From NCBI GenBank assembly GCA_021234155.1, contig JAJEKV010000059.1, positions 3,782,571 through 3,846,570 on the forward strand: DNA of 64,000 bases. The letters run 5' to 3'. Position 1 is the first letter of the stretch. Each line of letters starts with the position of its first letter. The DNA comes from Isoetes taiwanensis. Its lineage: Eukaryota > Streptophyta > Lycopodiopsida > Isoetales > Isoetaceae. The notes under the pieces were generated by a model that ran no database searches, had not been told where the DNA came from, and saw nothing but the letters and a program-made list of their open reading frames with translations. Shown here one piece after another: positions 9,691-22,110 of this stretch. The translations under genes and the position numbers were made by a program.

Positions 9691-12523
9691 ATTCTCAAGA
9701 ACAAAGCTCTGGCTATAGCAACGACGCTGGATTCCTCTAATTTTCCACCATTTCCTTTTGATCATTCTACGCCTGAGTTTGAACGCTTGCCTTCTTCTAT
9801 AGCTTCTTCCCCTGTTTCACCCATTTTCAGAAGCAGCTTCTTCCCCTATTTCGCCCATTCCCCGTATATTATCTTTATAAAAATCTTCCATTAGAATCAC
9901 CGCCTTGCTTCCGCAGAATTTCCACACTTGCAATGCATGAGAGATGCCATTTGCCTCAGTAAGATAAACCTAAGTTTGATTTTAATTTGATGAACTTGAT
10001 GTTCAAAGCTGGAATTTGTGCATAATTTTGCAGAGTCTCTGTCAGCTCTGAAACATGCCTTTCAAGTCCAGAATTAGCCAATGTGCAAATGACATTGGAA
10101 TACGGAGCAATCATTGTGGAAGACCTTGAACCTGATTCATCCTTGTGTTAAGAAATACACGGAATGAATGCTACTTTTTTGACCAAAAATTCAATGCCAA
10201 AATCTTCAAACATGACGAATCTATCATGGCCAGCGGATGGACCATTTTTTAGGGTCCCTACTGGATTGTTTCTTTGCTATCCTCCTCACCGAGGTTTCAT
10301 GCTTCCTTAATAATTTTTCTATATAAGTTATTAATCTTGTAACTCAGTTTTAAACCAATCGTTTTATGCGATGCTTTCAAGTTTCTACCCTATTGACTGT
10401 CCTTAGAAGAAGTTCTTTCGAGGGTTTTCTAAGCTTTTTCTTAGATCAATTTTCTTTGCTAGCCCTAGGATCTTTCTCAAATTTACGCTAAGCTAGTCTT
10501 ATGCATTTTACAGGTTGTTGGTAATAGTCTTTGCCGAGCTCCCTATCCCCTTATCCTTTAAAAGCGCCCCTACAAGAAATTTCGGGTCATATCCTTGGTG
10601 GAATTGCTACATCTCTACTATTTTCTCGCTTTTGAATCTTGCCTAGTTGTCGAAAGCATTTTAATATATGTAATAAACACCTCAGATTTTTTTAGCATTC
10701 ATTTTAAAAGCTTTCACTAAGTTCGTTTTGTTTCTCTTGCAGGCTCATTAGGTCTTAGTCCTATTTCACCTTTTGATGTCAAGAACTTGTGTTTTAGCAA
10801 AGGGGAATGCCCATCATTATGTATATACCTAGCTAGAAAACTATGGCGACCCATCTAAAGAGAAAACACTCATGTCCCAATTCCAAGTCGCTTGGTATTA
10901 TAAAATATCTCCTTTCTTTCTACGGATGTTTGACTAATTTTCTCGATCTTAATAGATGGAAAGATTGCCTTGCTTGGCTAACACAATCTTTATTCGAAGA
11001 TCCATGTACACTTTATTTCTCTATGCACTCCTGTACTAAGTCCTAATGGACAAGATAGTATTCCACAAGGTTTTATATTTGCTACATTCATGGTGGCATC
11101 TATGCTTGGGAGTTCACTGGCCTCTCACTTGATGGCACGAGTAGCACGGGTAGAATCATATGTGCAAATTGTATTTTCTGTGTTTGCAGGGTCACTCCTC
11201 CTTCATATGCATATTAATGTAAGTATGCTGCTAAGATGTTGGTAAATAGCATTGTTTTTACACAACCAGAATTATAGAACTTCTGCTGGTCTTTTTACCA
11301 GTCTCACAAGAGCATGGAGGACCAATCACCACTACTGGTCAGCATTTACTGTTAGGATTTTGTTGCGCCATCTATCATAAAAATGCTATCTCAGTACATA
11401 CCAAAGGAGTCAAGAAGCACAATTATGAATTTTTTCCGAATTCCCCTGAACATTTTATTTGTGCGCTTCTTTATAATGTAAAGGCTGCCCTGGTTGTTTT
11501 GTTACATGGTTTTTTTCAAACAGTTGGCTGAGCACATAATTGATGTTGTTACAAATTCAGATGGCAGCATATCCAATCACTGTGATGTTCAGAATGTGCT
11601 CAATATTGTTGGTTATTGACGCCATTTTGCGGAGGCAACTCATGGTTGTTTCAGACAAGCATAAAACTAGCAAAGCCCTTGACTGTTTTATTATGCAGTT
11701 GGTTTTTTTTTTTTTGCCTTAAATTTCTCACTGGTGTTACCTTGTCTACAGAGCCTGAAGACTGGTCTGTAACAAAGTCTAGAGTCTCGTTTATTATTTT
11801 CTATCACTATGATAGCATCCTCACATAGCTTAGTTACGAAATTTTTTTCTAATATTGATTCTCCATATTTGCCTTTTGGTAACATGGAAACACTAGCAAG
11901 TTCTTTCACACAGGTTGTTAAGGTTGAAACAACCATAACATCTTGGAGACATCTTCTAACTGCATTCCTGCAAAACATTTTATCCTCAAAAAAACCTATC
12001 TAGAAGAATATTACCTTAAGGAAACCAAAATGTTTTATGCATGTCAGGTGTGCATGCTTCTGATGCAATGCTTCCATAATTTTGCCAAAAGTAGGAGGAG
12101 ATAATGGAGCAATCAAGGTCTATAAATTAGTCCACATCCGCCTACACCTTTTACGTATCTTAAAAAGATAAAATAAATCTTAAAGAATCAATCAACATTC
12201 ACCAGCACTTTATCTAAATGATATTACAATAATGTAAAAACTTCAAAGAATCAATTGTAGCATCTAGGTCTAGATGATACTACAAGCTTAAATGAATCAA
12301 TTGTAACATTTAGGTTTAGGAAGAAGAAGGAACCTTAGATATGATATTTTAACAAAGATGAATATCTAATATGTAGCATAATAACAGGGGGTTTTCTTTG
12401 TGTTTTTGTACGCTTTTCACTAAGGTTTTTCTATGATTTCGTGATGTATTCCAATGGATGTACTAATGCGTACATCTAGAGTGCACCATTTCTGTACCAT
12501 TGATTTTAGCCTTTTTTTTTTCC
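9691..12523. other. Intergenic DNA, nothing recognised
   Basis: AT-rich DNA with only short unsupported frames. There are poly-T tracts near 11700 and Ser/Pro-coding fragments near 9780-9850. I found no domains, terminal repeats or RNA genes. Confidence 0.4.
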
Positions 12524-12637
12524 AATGGTCAACAACCAATGGCTCACAACAAAAGCCCTTTTTTTGTGCGTGTGGTGCATAATGGTCAACAACCAATGGC
12601 TCACAACAAAAGCCCTCTTTTTGTGTGTGTGGTGCAT
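12524..12637. repeat. 57-bp tandem repeat, two units plus partial
   Basis: The units 12524-12580 and 12581-12637 begin AATGGTCAACAACCAATGGC and end GTGTGGTGCAT. A diverged third start, AATGGGCACATG, follows. Apparent repeated peptides on both strands are by-products. Confidence 0.9.
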
Positions 12638-13728
12638 AATGGGCACATGAAGGGCTTGAAGGGCGCATGTAGTGCAGTTTCCCCGCTGGCAACACATTTC
12701 TTATCATAACTTTTGATCCAGAGCTCTGTTTGAGATGATTTTTATTGCGTTGGAAAGCTCTCTCTGAGATCTTTTTGATGGTGTATGATATGGATATGTT
12801 ATCTATGCTAAAACAGCAAGTTTTCAGCCGGGTTTGGTAGGCTTTCACATCCTACCAGTTGATTAATACAGGATTGCGCTATTGGATATTGTTTTATGGC
12901 TCATTCCGAATGAAGCTTGCAAAAAATTACCATGCATTTTTAGATTTTGAGGCTTCTAGATCCTTGTGCTAACAAGCAGAAAAGTTTCCCACTTTGGTTT
13001 CTCACCACAAGAATCCATGGAGGCCAAATGCTGCTGTTAAATTCCAGTTGAAAAATGTTTGTGTATGGGTGTTGCAAACTTTATGACTTTCAGAATAATG
13101 GGATCAATCTGCTCTATATTTATGGTAACTTTTACTTATATTCTATTTGTTTTATTGTGATGAAATTCAAAAGCTACAGGTGATGAAAGCCTCAAATGAA
13201 TTCTAGTTTTTTTTTCTGATTTGAATTTTAAACTTTGTGTCACACCCGGGGGGGGATGTCCCTAAGGCCCCCCATTAACATCCAACATATAAAAATTAAA
13301 TCTCCCAACACATAACAACCATTGACATTAACAACCAACACATAACTACCATTGACATTAATTAACACAACCAACTGGGTCCAACACATTTAAATTAAAA
13401 TCCCCTTAAACCCCTTTGGTTTGGGTGCATATTCGACGGGGGTGGCGAGGGCGGCAGAGCCCTCATAATTGTATTTTGCATTACAAAATCAACACCATAT
13501 AGTATTAAAGCTTGAAATCTTATAGTATTTTGCGAATCTTATTATACAGCATAGCAAATTTTGTACTTGCATACTCCACAAACGAGGAACTTTACGTACG
13601 GTGTAGATTAAGGAATAAGGGGTGAATATTCCTATCCAACAGCTCTCGTTGCCTGGAGTCCATCTAACTATTCCATAAATACGACATTGCCCATTGCCCG
13701 GGCGTGATTTTTTGCTAGTTCTCTTTTT
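12638..13728. other. Intergenic DNA with a possible old LTR remnant
   Basis: The stretch beginning TGTGTCACACCCGGGG near 13240 and running to about 13470 is compositionally distinct. It has CCAACACATAAC repeats and a GGCGAGGGCGGCAGAGCCC block, and could be an LTR end. No partner, PBS or target duplication was found. Confidence 0.3.
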
Positions 13729-13925
13729 GGGTTGCCCTAGGGGGCAAACCCTCGCTTATGTAGGTATGTGGGCATATCGGTATATCTAGGATATGCCTAG
13801 CATATCTTGGTGGCCGCTCCAAACCTGGTGCCGCTTGTAAACTCTCGGTCATCCAGCCCCATTCCTTCGCAGGCGTGGCTATGGCGCAGTTCGACCCTTC
13901 TTCTTCTTCTTCCAAGCATTTTCCT
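13729..13925. repeat. Palindrome-headed dispersed repeat, copy 2
   Basis: Begins GGGTTGCCCTAGGGGGCAAA and is colinear with copy 1 at 9258-9465, including GTGGGCATAT, GATATGCCTAGCATAT, CGCTCCAAACCTGG, GGCGTGGCTATGGCGC and a CTTCTTCTTC tract. Confidence 0.85.
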
Positions 13926-14229
13926 CTGGCTTCCAAGAGCATGGCAGTTATTTACCATCTTGCTTTGAGTTTGATGTACAAAACAAAGCAAATCTTTGTA
14001 AATGATTGTGCTATGGTACCGATGAAAATCTGAGCTTCAAGATGAAGTTCGAGGAGGAGGTCTTGGCAGTGGACCAACCCAAAAAGGGAATAGAACCAAT
14101 GGATTGTGTTTCTTTTTCCTATTTGCAACATTCAATTTGTGAGTTATTAGCGTATTTGAATGCCTTGCCTTATGAATTATGAATTGGGCATAGAAATAGC
14201 ATTCCACCGATATGTTTGAGTCCAGTTTT

Positions 14230-14370
14230 GGGTTGCCCTAAAGGGAAAACCCTCATCCATGTGGGTTTGTGGCATATTCCAAGTATATGTCAAGATATGC
14301 TCGAAAAACATGACTTTGAAGTGTGATTTAAGCCATTTCACTTCGGGTCACGGAGGGCAACCCTCCGCGG
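14230..14370. repeat. Palindrome-headed dispersed repeat, copy 3 (short form)
   Basis: Begins GGGTTGCCCTAAAGGGAAAA and continues with CATGTGGGTTTGTGGCATAT. It matches copy 4 at 58952 better than copies 1 and 2, so two subfamilies are likely. Confidence 0.7.
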
Positions 14371-17300
14371 CGCAAACATCTTGTTTGAAGGATGACAAAA
14401 TGTAATAATAATAATAGTATCGTGTTAATAGCTCATAAGTTACCACGATACAATTATTTATTGTTCACTCATTGTTTTTTTTGGATCATTGGATCCAAGC
14501 ACAATTCTACGAACATGACAAATGGAGAGCTGTGGAATTTCCACATCAGACTTCGGTACAAGTTTGTGCTCCCCATACGTGCATCATACACATATACATA
14601 CGTGAGTTACATCAGTGCATGCACATGATTCATAAATAGAACCCCTTTGCATTGAAAGAAAATGGCCAAATTCTCACGACCAAGTACATGCACAAACTTC
14701 AACATTCTGAATTCATAAACAACCTTGACAAAGAAGCCTCAAAAAGAAGCCTCATAGAGGAGCTTTGTATGCAGAAGCTCTGTACATAAGCACAAGAAGC
14801 AAAATAGTACGTCAACATGAAACAGGAGATAAGATGCCACAACCATCTCAGGTTTGCATAGCACGAAAATAGATTCTGCCAAGACGCATGAAACCACATG
14901 TACAAACTTTCCACACTTCATATTGGGCTACACAACAAAAGTGAACAACAGAGGCCTGAAAAGTACAAGTTTTGGAAATAAATTTGCTACGTCACACAGT
15001 CCATAGTGCGCCTCAAAGCAAGAACATAGACCATTTCATACAAAATCAGAGCACCATCTCCTACTCTGTATCACACTCTTCGCCTATGAAATGGCAAACT
15101 ATATGAGGAATTGGGCACTAAAATTTGGCCCTACATAGAGCACATGCAAACAATCCTGCTGACACCAAAGAGGATCTGTTGCAGCAGAGTTCTAATCCTT
15201 TAAGAACTCACCGCAAATCCTTTGAAAAGATCTAATATCAGCAGCAGAGTACTTTCACTCCAAGACCACGACTCCACCAGAAATCCCAACTCCATTCTTC
15301 TGGTTGATTCACTCCCGGATCCACTTGGTAGGATCTGGCCGCCGGACATGCTCCAGCTTCCTTCCAACACGATGTACTCCATTCTAAAACCATGATTTTC
15401 TTAAACAAAAATAAAACCCATCCCCCTTTTTTTCGCCCGACCATTGCCAAAACCTTATGCCTCAGATAATTTGTCAACCTTAACCTTATTGTAATAGCTC
15501 ATAATTTAGAAGCTCCACTTTGACTTCTTTCCTTTCAATTTTTCATAGTTGAACCAATATGTGTATTCTTGTCCTCATCTAATACCTAATAAACCCTAAC
15601 TTTTCATAGATTCACTTCATTCTACACTTTTTTGCATCTGACAAGGGACTAGCAATTTATAAAAACCAACTGAAGGCCATTATGATGCATCATTTTAAAA
15701 TATTGTGGGATAAAAATACATTTTCAATATCCTGCATTAATACAATCAAGTTTTTTCTCTACTTGTTGTAGACAGCCACATAGGGTATGGTCGTCCCTTA
15801 TGGAGTCACAGGTATCATCGCGTGTGTCAAAGGGTTTTTCCCTCGGTCGTCATTAGCCACATGTCCTGTAACTGTCTAGGAGGGTTCTGGTGACCCACTT
15901 ATCATGACTGTGAAATCCTCTGAGCACCCCAATTCATGGCCCAATTCGATGCTGGTTGCTTGAATTGACGCCTAAATCCTTGCTCGATTGTAGGAGCTAG
16001 ATTCACTTCACTCTCTCCTGCAGAGCAAGGAGCGATTGTGATGGTATACACAAGCGACATGACTCCAGCACTTTAGCAGCTACCAGGCAGGTGTGCATCC
16101 CAAGGAAGGACAAAGGGCCCTCAAATCATTGCATCAACCACTCCAATGCCGAGGAGGTATACCAAGGGAGGACAATGAACTAAGCAGCAAATGCATGACA
16201 TTCTCGATGAGGTTAGTAATTTCAATTAGAGAGTCATCAAAGAGATTTGAAATCCTTGAGTCAACCACCAGAGCTTAGCTGTATGGTTGGATCACTCATA
16301 ACAAATAAAGCATCCACATATCTTGACAATCCTGCAAGAAAAGGAACTAGTTAGCTGGGCACTTCATAAAGGAAGAGCAGAAGATGGAAGTGACCTTGTT
16401 TGCTATTAAAAAAGGACAGCAGATGTGGCATGATTTGCTCCCCTTAAGGCATCCTTGAAAGGAATTAGGGATGCCTACGTAGTAAAAAATGGAAGGACAG
16501 AACCTAGAAGAGAAGATATTGTTGAAATCGTATCATAAGCATATGACTTATTAGATTTGACTCCAAGAAACATCAAGGCAAGTTGCAGTGCAATATAACT
16601 TTAGTTCTAATAAAGTAAAGCTAGGTCTCGACGTTGCAAGGTTTCCTAGACATGATAAAGATGTCTCTGTAGATACAAGGGGGCAAGTATAGGAAGAGGA
16701 TGTCATGGGTGTTGACGGGAAACACATGGTTGAGATATGAGTTTGAGGGGTTCAACATGGAGGATATGCAATTGCAATGGGAACCACACATGGGGGACAT
16801 AGCCCCCCTAAAGACGTTCAAGTTGGAGCCTACCAGAAGGTTTTACAATGTCAACCACATCTTAGACATGTGCCACAAGGGATTTGGCAATGCACACATA
16901 CCTGCACAACCTATGTAGACTTCACAAGTCCCAGACACATGGGTGCAGGCTTAACAACAAGAGAGGTACCTAAGGACTTGGAGGGGGTTTTTTCAACCCA
17001 TTTCCATGCGTATACTTAGAAGTTAGGAGGAGTTTTGGCCACTACTTGGGTTAAATCCTGTATGGAAGGGGTCAAATTTACCTTTTAAAAAATCATATAT
17101 GGTGCTGTTTTGGGCACCCATTGCTCTCATACGGCATCTCCCTTTTTTGTATAAGTGCATCTCCTGGAGTTCACAAGCATATATACCGCAATCATAGAAC
17201 ATGAGGACAAGGAGAAGGGCGCTTGCACCTGAAGAGAGTGCAAATCTTGAGTGATGGTTGCTGTCAAGCATTAGCACATGTGAAGGCTAGAAGGGCTGAA

Positions 17301-18159
17301 GATGGGAGGCTGACGTTGGAACAACTTGCTATCAAAAAGATTGAAGCTGCCCAAGTGAAGCTAAGAGGGAAGAAGCTATCAAAAGGGCGCAATAGAATAG
17401 AAAGGAAAGGGAGAACATGAAGAGAGTCGATGCTGCATTTAAGCAAGAGCAAAAATAGTTAATCTATGTACCATCAAGGCCGGTCTAGAGTTGCTTCTAG
17501 TTTTTGCTACCAAAAGCCCTTCAATAAAGCAGGCAAGAGGCTAGAGGTTAGAAATAACCTGAGAAGGAGACAAGGGTTCAACCCATTTTCAGCATGTCCC
17601 CATGTGTTGATACCAGAAGCAGGGCATGGAGCTCAAGTTGTTTCTATGATGGATGGCAACCAACAACATGCAAAAGCACTAGAAGTTGAATGAAGCCTAT
17701 AAAACACCCACATATGCTCGAGTGGCCATTAAGAAGGGCATGACACTAGCATTGAAGGTCATCTATGTGAAGAATAGTCATATCATAATCTGTATGTTTA
17801 GGAGTTGGTCAAGGGAAAACAAGTCTGCAAGTTGTTATGGAAGACCATGTATATTACGATGCACAAGTTGAAGAAAACAAAGACTTCATAAGCATCGTGA
17901 TTTATCAAGACTAGGCTATATGAACATATCGAGTTTTTTTCTAAGTTTATTAAACCTAGGTTGTTCATGACCTAAGTTCATTGTTGTAAAATATTTACCT
18001 AGAACTCGTTCAATGGTCCAATACGGAAGGAACTTAGTCCAATCACTTGGATCTAGTTTTTATTTAAAAAAGCTCGGTCCAATACGGATGAGCCATGAAG
18101 ACCATGACATTGATTCAGCTTTGCAAAACCGGCGAAATTGGACCTATAAAACATTAAAA
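14371..18159. other. Long low-information stretch, possible unrecognised coding relic at 16.0-17.7 kb
   Basis: Most of this DNA shows nothing. Between about 16090 and 17700 the plus strand has several short frames with protein-like composition: LTGNTWLRYEFEGFNMEDMQ near 16709, an Arg/Lys-rich segment near 17280-17420, and PFNKAGKRLEVRNNLRRRQG near 17517. I cannot assign them to a family. A decayed transposon is the simplest guess. The segment 17840-18030 recurs at 25310-26260, interrupted there by about 0.8 kb. Confidence 0.35.
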
Positions 18160-18700
18160 ATAGAATAGAATAGAATAGGTTTTTAGCGTCCACGGAGACC
18201 AATTGGCCTATGGGACCCAAACAAAAGAAGCGTGGCGTATTATTGGCAGATTAAAAACCCCACCCGGGAAGGTTTTCGAGGGAAAAACCTTAGCAATAAT
18301 AAGCATGCTGGCACACTGTACAATTGCATAGGACAGTTCAATATCGTCCCGTAGGACACAAACGAGTCCGTGCATCCATAACCTCCTCGAGGTATGACCC
18401 CAACAATCCCAATCGACGTTATAGTCAATAAAGCGGATGCAACGGCGGTTGGCGGGCACTAGTAATCGAACATATCACTCGTGAATATGGGCAAATGCTG
18501 AGCAGATCTGGAGGGCATGACATTCATCCTCAATCGCGCCCTGGTGGCAAGACTGACAAAGCGTTTGCTCTCGTGGTTCCCGAGCCCAACGCCATGTTTC
18601 AATGCAGAGGCGATGTGCACCCGTGCGAATGGAAGCTATAAGTCTGCGCTTCTTCATGGGCAGCTGGGTGTACAAGTACTGGTGTGGGCCTCTTGTGAGC
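18160..18700 (-). pseudogene. LINE 3' end with pentanucleotide tail
   Basis: On the minus strand, RLIASIRTGAHRLCIETWRW followed by REQTLCQSCHQGAIEDECHA matches the Cys/His-rich C-terminus seen after the RT domain of some LINEs. It is 5'-truncated and frameshifted. The 3' end carries the block GGGTCCCATAGGCC...CTCCGTGGACGCTAAAAAC (18179-18221 read in reverse) and then a TATTC tandem tail. The same 3' block recurs at 29601 and, diverged, at 23156 and 49189. Confidence 0.65.
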
Positions 18701-18782
18701 CTAGGATCGACTTTCTTTGGCGATAGTGTGCCGGCTTAGCGTCATGTCGAGCCTCAAAAGGGAAGTATATATATTGATTATT

Positions 18783-19112
18783 TGAGAAATTATAGTCGAA
18801 TTCAGTCATTTGATCTCATGTAGACCTAAGTTTATTTGGAGTCAACCATGCTACAACAAATGAATAGTATCGATGCCACAATGATTTTTGATGTGTTAAA
18901 ATTAAAATGTTAAATGGCTAAGGTGATAATTGCTTACGTTTGAGGGAAGATTAAATAACACGTTCAATTATTAGATGTGGAATTGCTATCTAATTTATTC
19001 AGCTAGATACATTGAATTTTAGATTGCATTGTGCTTGTCTATTCGATGAGATAACGTTGGTGTGAATAAAACATTTGAGCAAGTTGTGATTGATTTAATA
19101 TTGAACTTCACA
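18783..19112 (+). repeat. 5' LTR of a Copia retrotransposon
   Basis: About 330 bp running from TGAGAAATTATAG to TTGAACTTCACA. It is followed directly by a primer-binding site. A near-full inverted copy lies at 46641-46970, which defines the LTR. The exact left edge is uncertain by a few bases. Confidence 0.75.
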
Positions 19113-19116
19113 TTGG

Positions 19117-19128
19117 TGGTACCAGAGC
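19117..19128 (+). promoter_or_regulatory. Primer-binding site of the Copia element
   Basis: TGGTACCAGAGC differs at one position from the standard plant Copia primer-binding site TGGTATCAGAGC, which is complementary to initiator tRNA-Met. It lies five bases after the LTR end. Confidence 0.75.
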
Positions 19129-22110
19129 TTGGTATTATAGACAAAATATCTAACAGGTTTGGTGTGTAGGGCTGTTAAGTGCCATTGATGTATTCAAGGG
19201 AGATTCAGGGTTTCAAGTGTGGAAGGAAAAGGTCAAGCATGTACTGCAAGTGGGGAACCTTTGGGACATTGTTGAGTCCAATGAAGGAGAAGTGAGAATG
19301 AGAAGCTATACGAGCAAAAACATAAGTCTTGCTGCTGAAGGAAGCTCAAGCTCAATCAATGAAAGGCATACTATATAGGGGTCCAGCCTAGAGAGGTTGG
19401 TGCAACTTCTGTACGGGACGAAGAACCTAAAGAAATTGCAAAAAATTAGGGAGGCTCAGGGCATAATCATGGGCAATGTTAGTTTGAGCATAGTATTGAA
19501 GACAAGTGGTATGTATCCTATGAAAATGTGGAGTACATGCTATTTAATCATGAGAAAAAAGACATCTTCATAAGTAGATGTATTCGAAAACGAGTTAAGA
19601 AGGTTGAAGTGGAAAAATAGTTAACTTGAAAAATCTACTTTATGTTTCTAACCTTGTAAGGAACTTGAAAAATCTACTTTATGTTTCTAACCTTGTAAGG
19701 AACCTTGTAAGGAGTCTCGGTGTATGGGAGATGCTGGGGTAAAAAAATCTGGAGATGGGTGTGGAATCCAATTTCGCCCCAAGATTGGTGTTACTATGGC
19801 GAGATAGTGCATCGGCCCGAGAGTGGATACGTGGGTTCAAAGGATCAATCCCCGGTTTGATCATTTGTCCGATGTGTGGTGCTTGCGTTGAGACTCTGGA
19901 GCACTGTATGTTTCTTTGCACAGAGATCCAGCCGGCATGGCAGTGGGTCCAGCACCGCTTTCACATCTAGCTCCGTAGCCAAGAGGTTCTTTTGGGAGTG
20001 TATCCCACTTGGGCTGGTCTCGAAGTTTACCGCCTTCTATTTGTGTAAGGCTTGGTTACTGTGGCTCATTTGGAAGCGGCGACGCCTGAAGGTGTTCAGG
20101 AATGAGGAGATGCAGCCTGGGGTGTTGATCCTACAATTGAGGTACAAATTATATCTTTCTTACTTGGCGTGCCCTCGTAAGGAGCAGTTCAAGGCAGCTA
20201 TATGGGAGAGGACCCTTCTCATTGTAGACAGCTTAGGCAGGTTTGTTTCTTGAGTCGTAGGTAGATATGCGTGCCATTTGGGTGCTCGCCCAAGTGTGGG
20301 CAGGGGCACCCTAATATCGCTCTTCTTGTACTTATTATATATTAATTAACTTGACCCTTCAAAAAAAAAAAAGGAACTTAATTTCAATTAGCCATCTAAA
20401 TGATTTGGAATGTAAAAGTAGTGTTTGACCAAAAGCAATGTAAAATCTAGGCAATGAATTGAAGTTTTAAGGCAAATGTGTTGGCAATCTATTTGGCATA
20501 AGTCCTAATGTGTCCTGGAAGTGCAAACTTGGCAACTGTTTCAAGTATTTCAACATGGCATGAAAGAATAGAACATGTTAAATGTAAAAAAAATTGAATT
20601 CATGAACACAAGATTGGATTAACTTTGAAAACAACAATGTTGAGAACTACATTTGCAAAAGATGTGTGCTTGGTAGACATTGCAGATTACCATTTCACAG
20701 ATCAAAGGAAAGTGCAATTGGAATTTTGAATTTGATACATATAGAATTATGTGGACCTTGAATATAACAAGAATTATAGGCAAAAAATATTTCTAACATG
20801 TATTTGATGATTTTAGCAGAAAAACAAAGGTGTAGCGTCTTAGATCAAAAGACTTGGCATTTAAGGCTCTTAAACTACTTGTAGCAGAGGTGGAGTGCTA
20901 TATTGGAAGGGGGAGCAAATGTATATGCTCTGACAGATGAGGTGAGTACCTTTCTTCAAAATTTAAAAGTTAATACATTAAAAGAGGGATCAAAGGACAG
21001 TACACTTGTAGTTATACTCCACAACAGAATGGAATATCAGAAGACAGTTGTTAGGGCAATGCTCAAGCATGCATTGTTGCCAAATTACCTCTGGAAGGAA
21101 ACTGTGAGAGTAGATGTGCTCATACAAGAATTCTTGCCTTCAACAAGTTACAAATAGGAATAGCCCAAAATACTTATATTCAGGAAGCCACCAAACTTTG
21201 AAAATTTTAAAACATATGGCTGCCTAGTCTATACACACACACACACATGAGGATAAGAGACTAAAACTTGATGGAAAATACATGGCTATATAGTATAATA
21301 TGACGGGGAGTTGAAAAGAGCACAACAGAAAGTTCTAAAACAAAAACAAGAGCAATAAATGATGCGTTAGATGATGAAGGAGGACTAGATAATGAGGAAA
21401 AGTGTAAAATACAAGAGGGAGATGTTGAAAAATCAAACATGCAAGAAATTTCCTTGGAACCATAACTTACAATCCATTGTCAATGAAGTGTTAATGGTGT
21501 TAGAATCTAGAGAACTAGAAGCGCTAGAGAAAGCAATAAATTCATTAGAAGGGGATAAGTGGAGGTCAGTAATGGATGAAGAGATGAAAGCATTTGAGAG
21601 GACATCAATATACGTACTCGTTGACCTACCAAAAAGAAAAATTATGATGGGAAACAAATGGGTATATAAAGTTAAATTGAATGCAGAGCCCTAAATACAA
21701 AGTTAGATTGCTTGCTCAGGGTTTTCCCCAAAGGAAATGTAAAGATTATGAGGAGACTTATTCTCATGTGGCTAAGTAGGCAAGCCATAGAATGATCATA
21801 GCAATGACCAATGGCTTGGACCTCGAACTTCATCACATGGTTGCTAGTACAACATTCTTAAATGTTGGGTTAAAGAGGAGATTTTTATGAAAAAGAAAAG
21901 GAAAAGTTTTAAAAGCTCAACAGGGCAGTCTATGGACTAAAACAGTTTCCAAAGGCAGTGATACAAATGTATAGATGCTTATTTTGAAACAACAAAAGTT
22001 CCTGAAAAGTCTGACTTCCATCGTTCACCTATCATAATGGAGAAGAAAATAGAACTTCTAGGAAGGAAGAAAGGGCTCTAGCTAACAAGCACAAGAGTAA
22101 GTTTACTTAT
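19129..22110 (+). pseudogene. Ty1/Copia retrotransposon body (gag-protease-integrase-RT), decayed
   Basis: The parts are in Copia order. The gag start contains FKGDSGFQVWKEKVKHVLQ (about 19195). A protease/pre-integrase section contains NLLYVSNLVRN, which continues after the nested LINE as LISISHLNDLECKS. GAG pre-integrase follows as CVLGRHCRLPFHRSKES (about 20668-20720). Integrase traces include DDFSRKTKV and AMLKHALLPNYLWKE (about 21057-21100). The RT start reads LEGDKWRSVMDEEMKAFERT, then MGNKWVYKVKLN, with VRLLAQGFPQRKCKDYEETY in a shifted frame (about 21550-21770). Many stops and frameshifts are present, and a 38-bp tandem duplication lies at 19624-19700. The 3' part, including RNase H and the 3' LTR, is missing. 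It is interrupted by the LINE at 19704-20372. Confidence 0.8.
19704..20372 (+). mobile_element. 5'-truncated L1-like LINE nested in the Copia element
   Basis: The frame encodes the zf-RVT-type C-terminus of an L1-like LINE: FAPRLVLLWRDSASAREWI, ICPMCGACVETLEHCMFLC, then LWLIWKRRRLKVFRNEEMQ. It ends CTTGACCCTTC plus a 12-nt A tail (20361-20372). AAGGAAC occurs on both sides (19697-19703 and 20371-20377) as a candidate target-site duplication. The Copia reading frame NLVRN / LISISHLND is interrupted exactly here. Confidence 0.8.

Noticed and set aside
13240-13470. LTR beginning TGTCACACCC
   Set aside because: No partner, primer-binding site, polypurine tract or target duplication was found, so I only note it as a possible remnant.
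21232-21246. (CA)n tract as a notable microsatellite
   Set aside because: Too short to matter.
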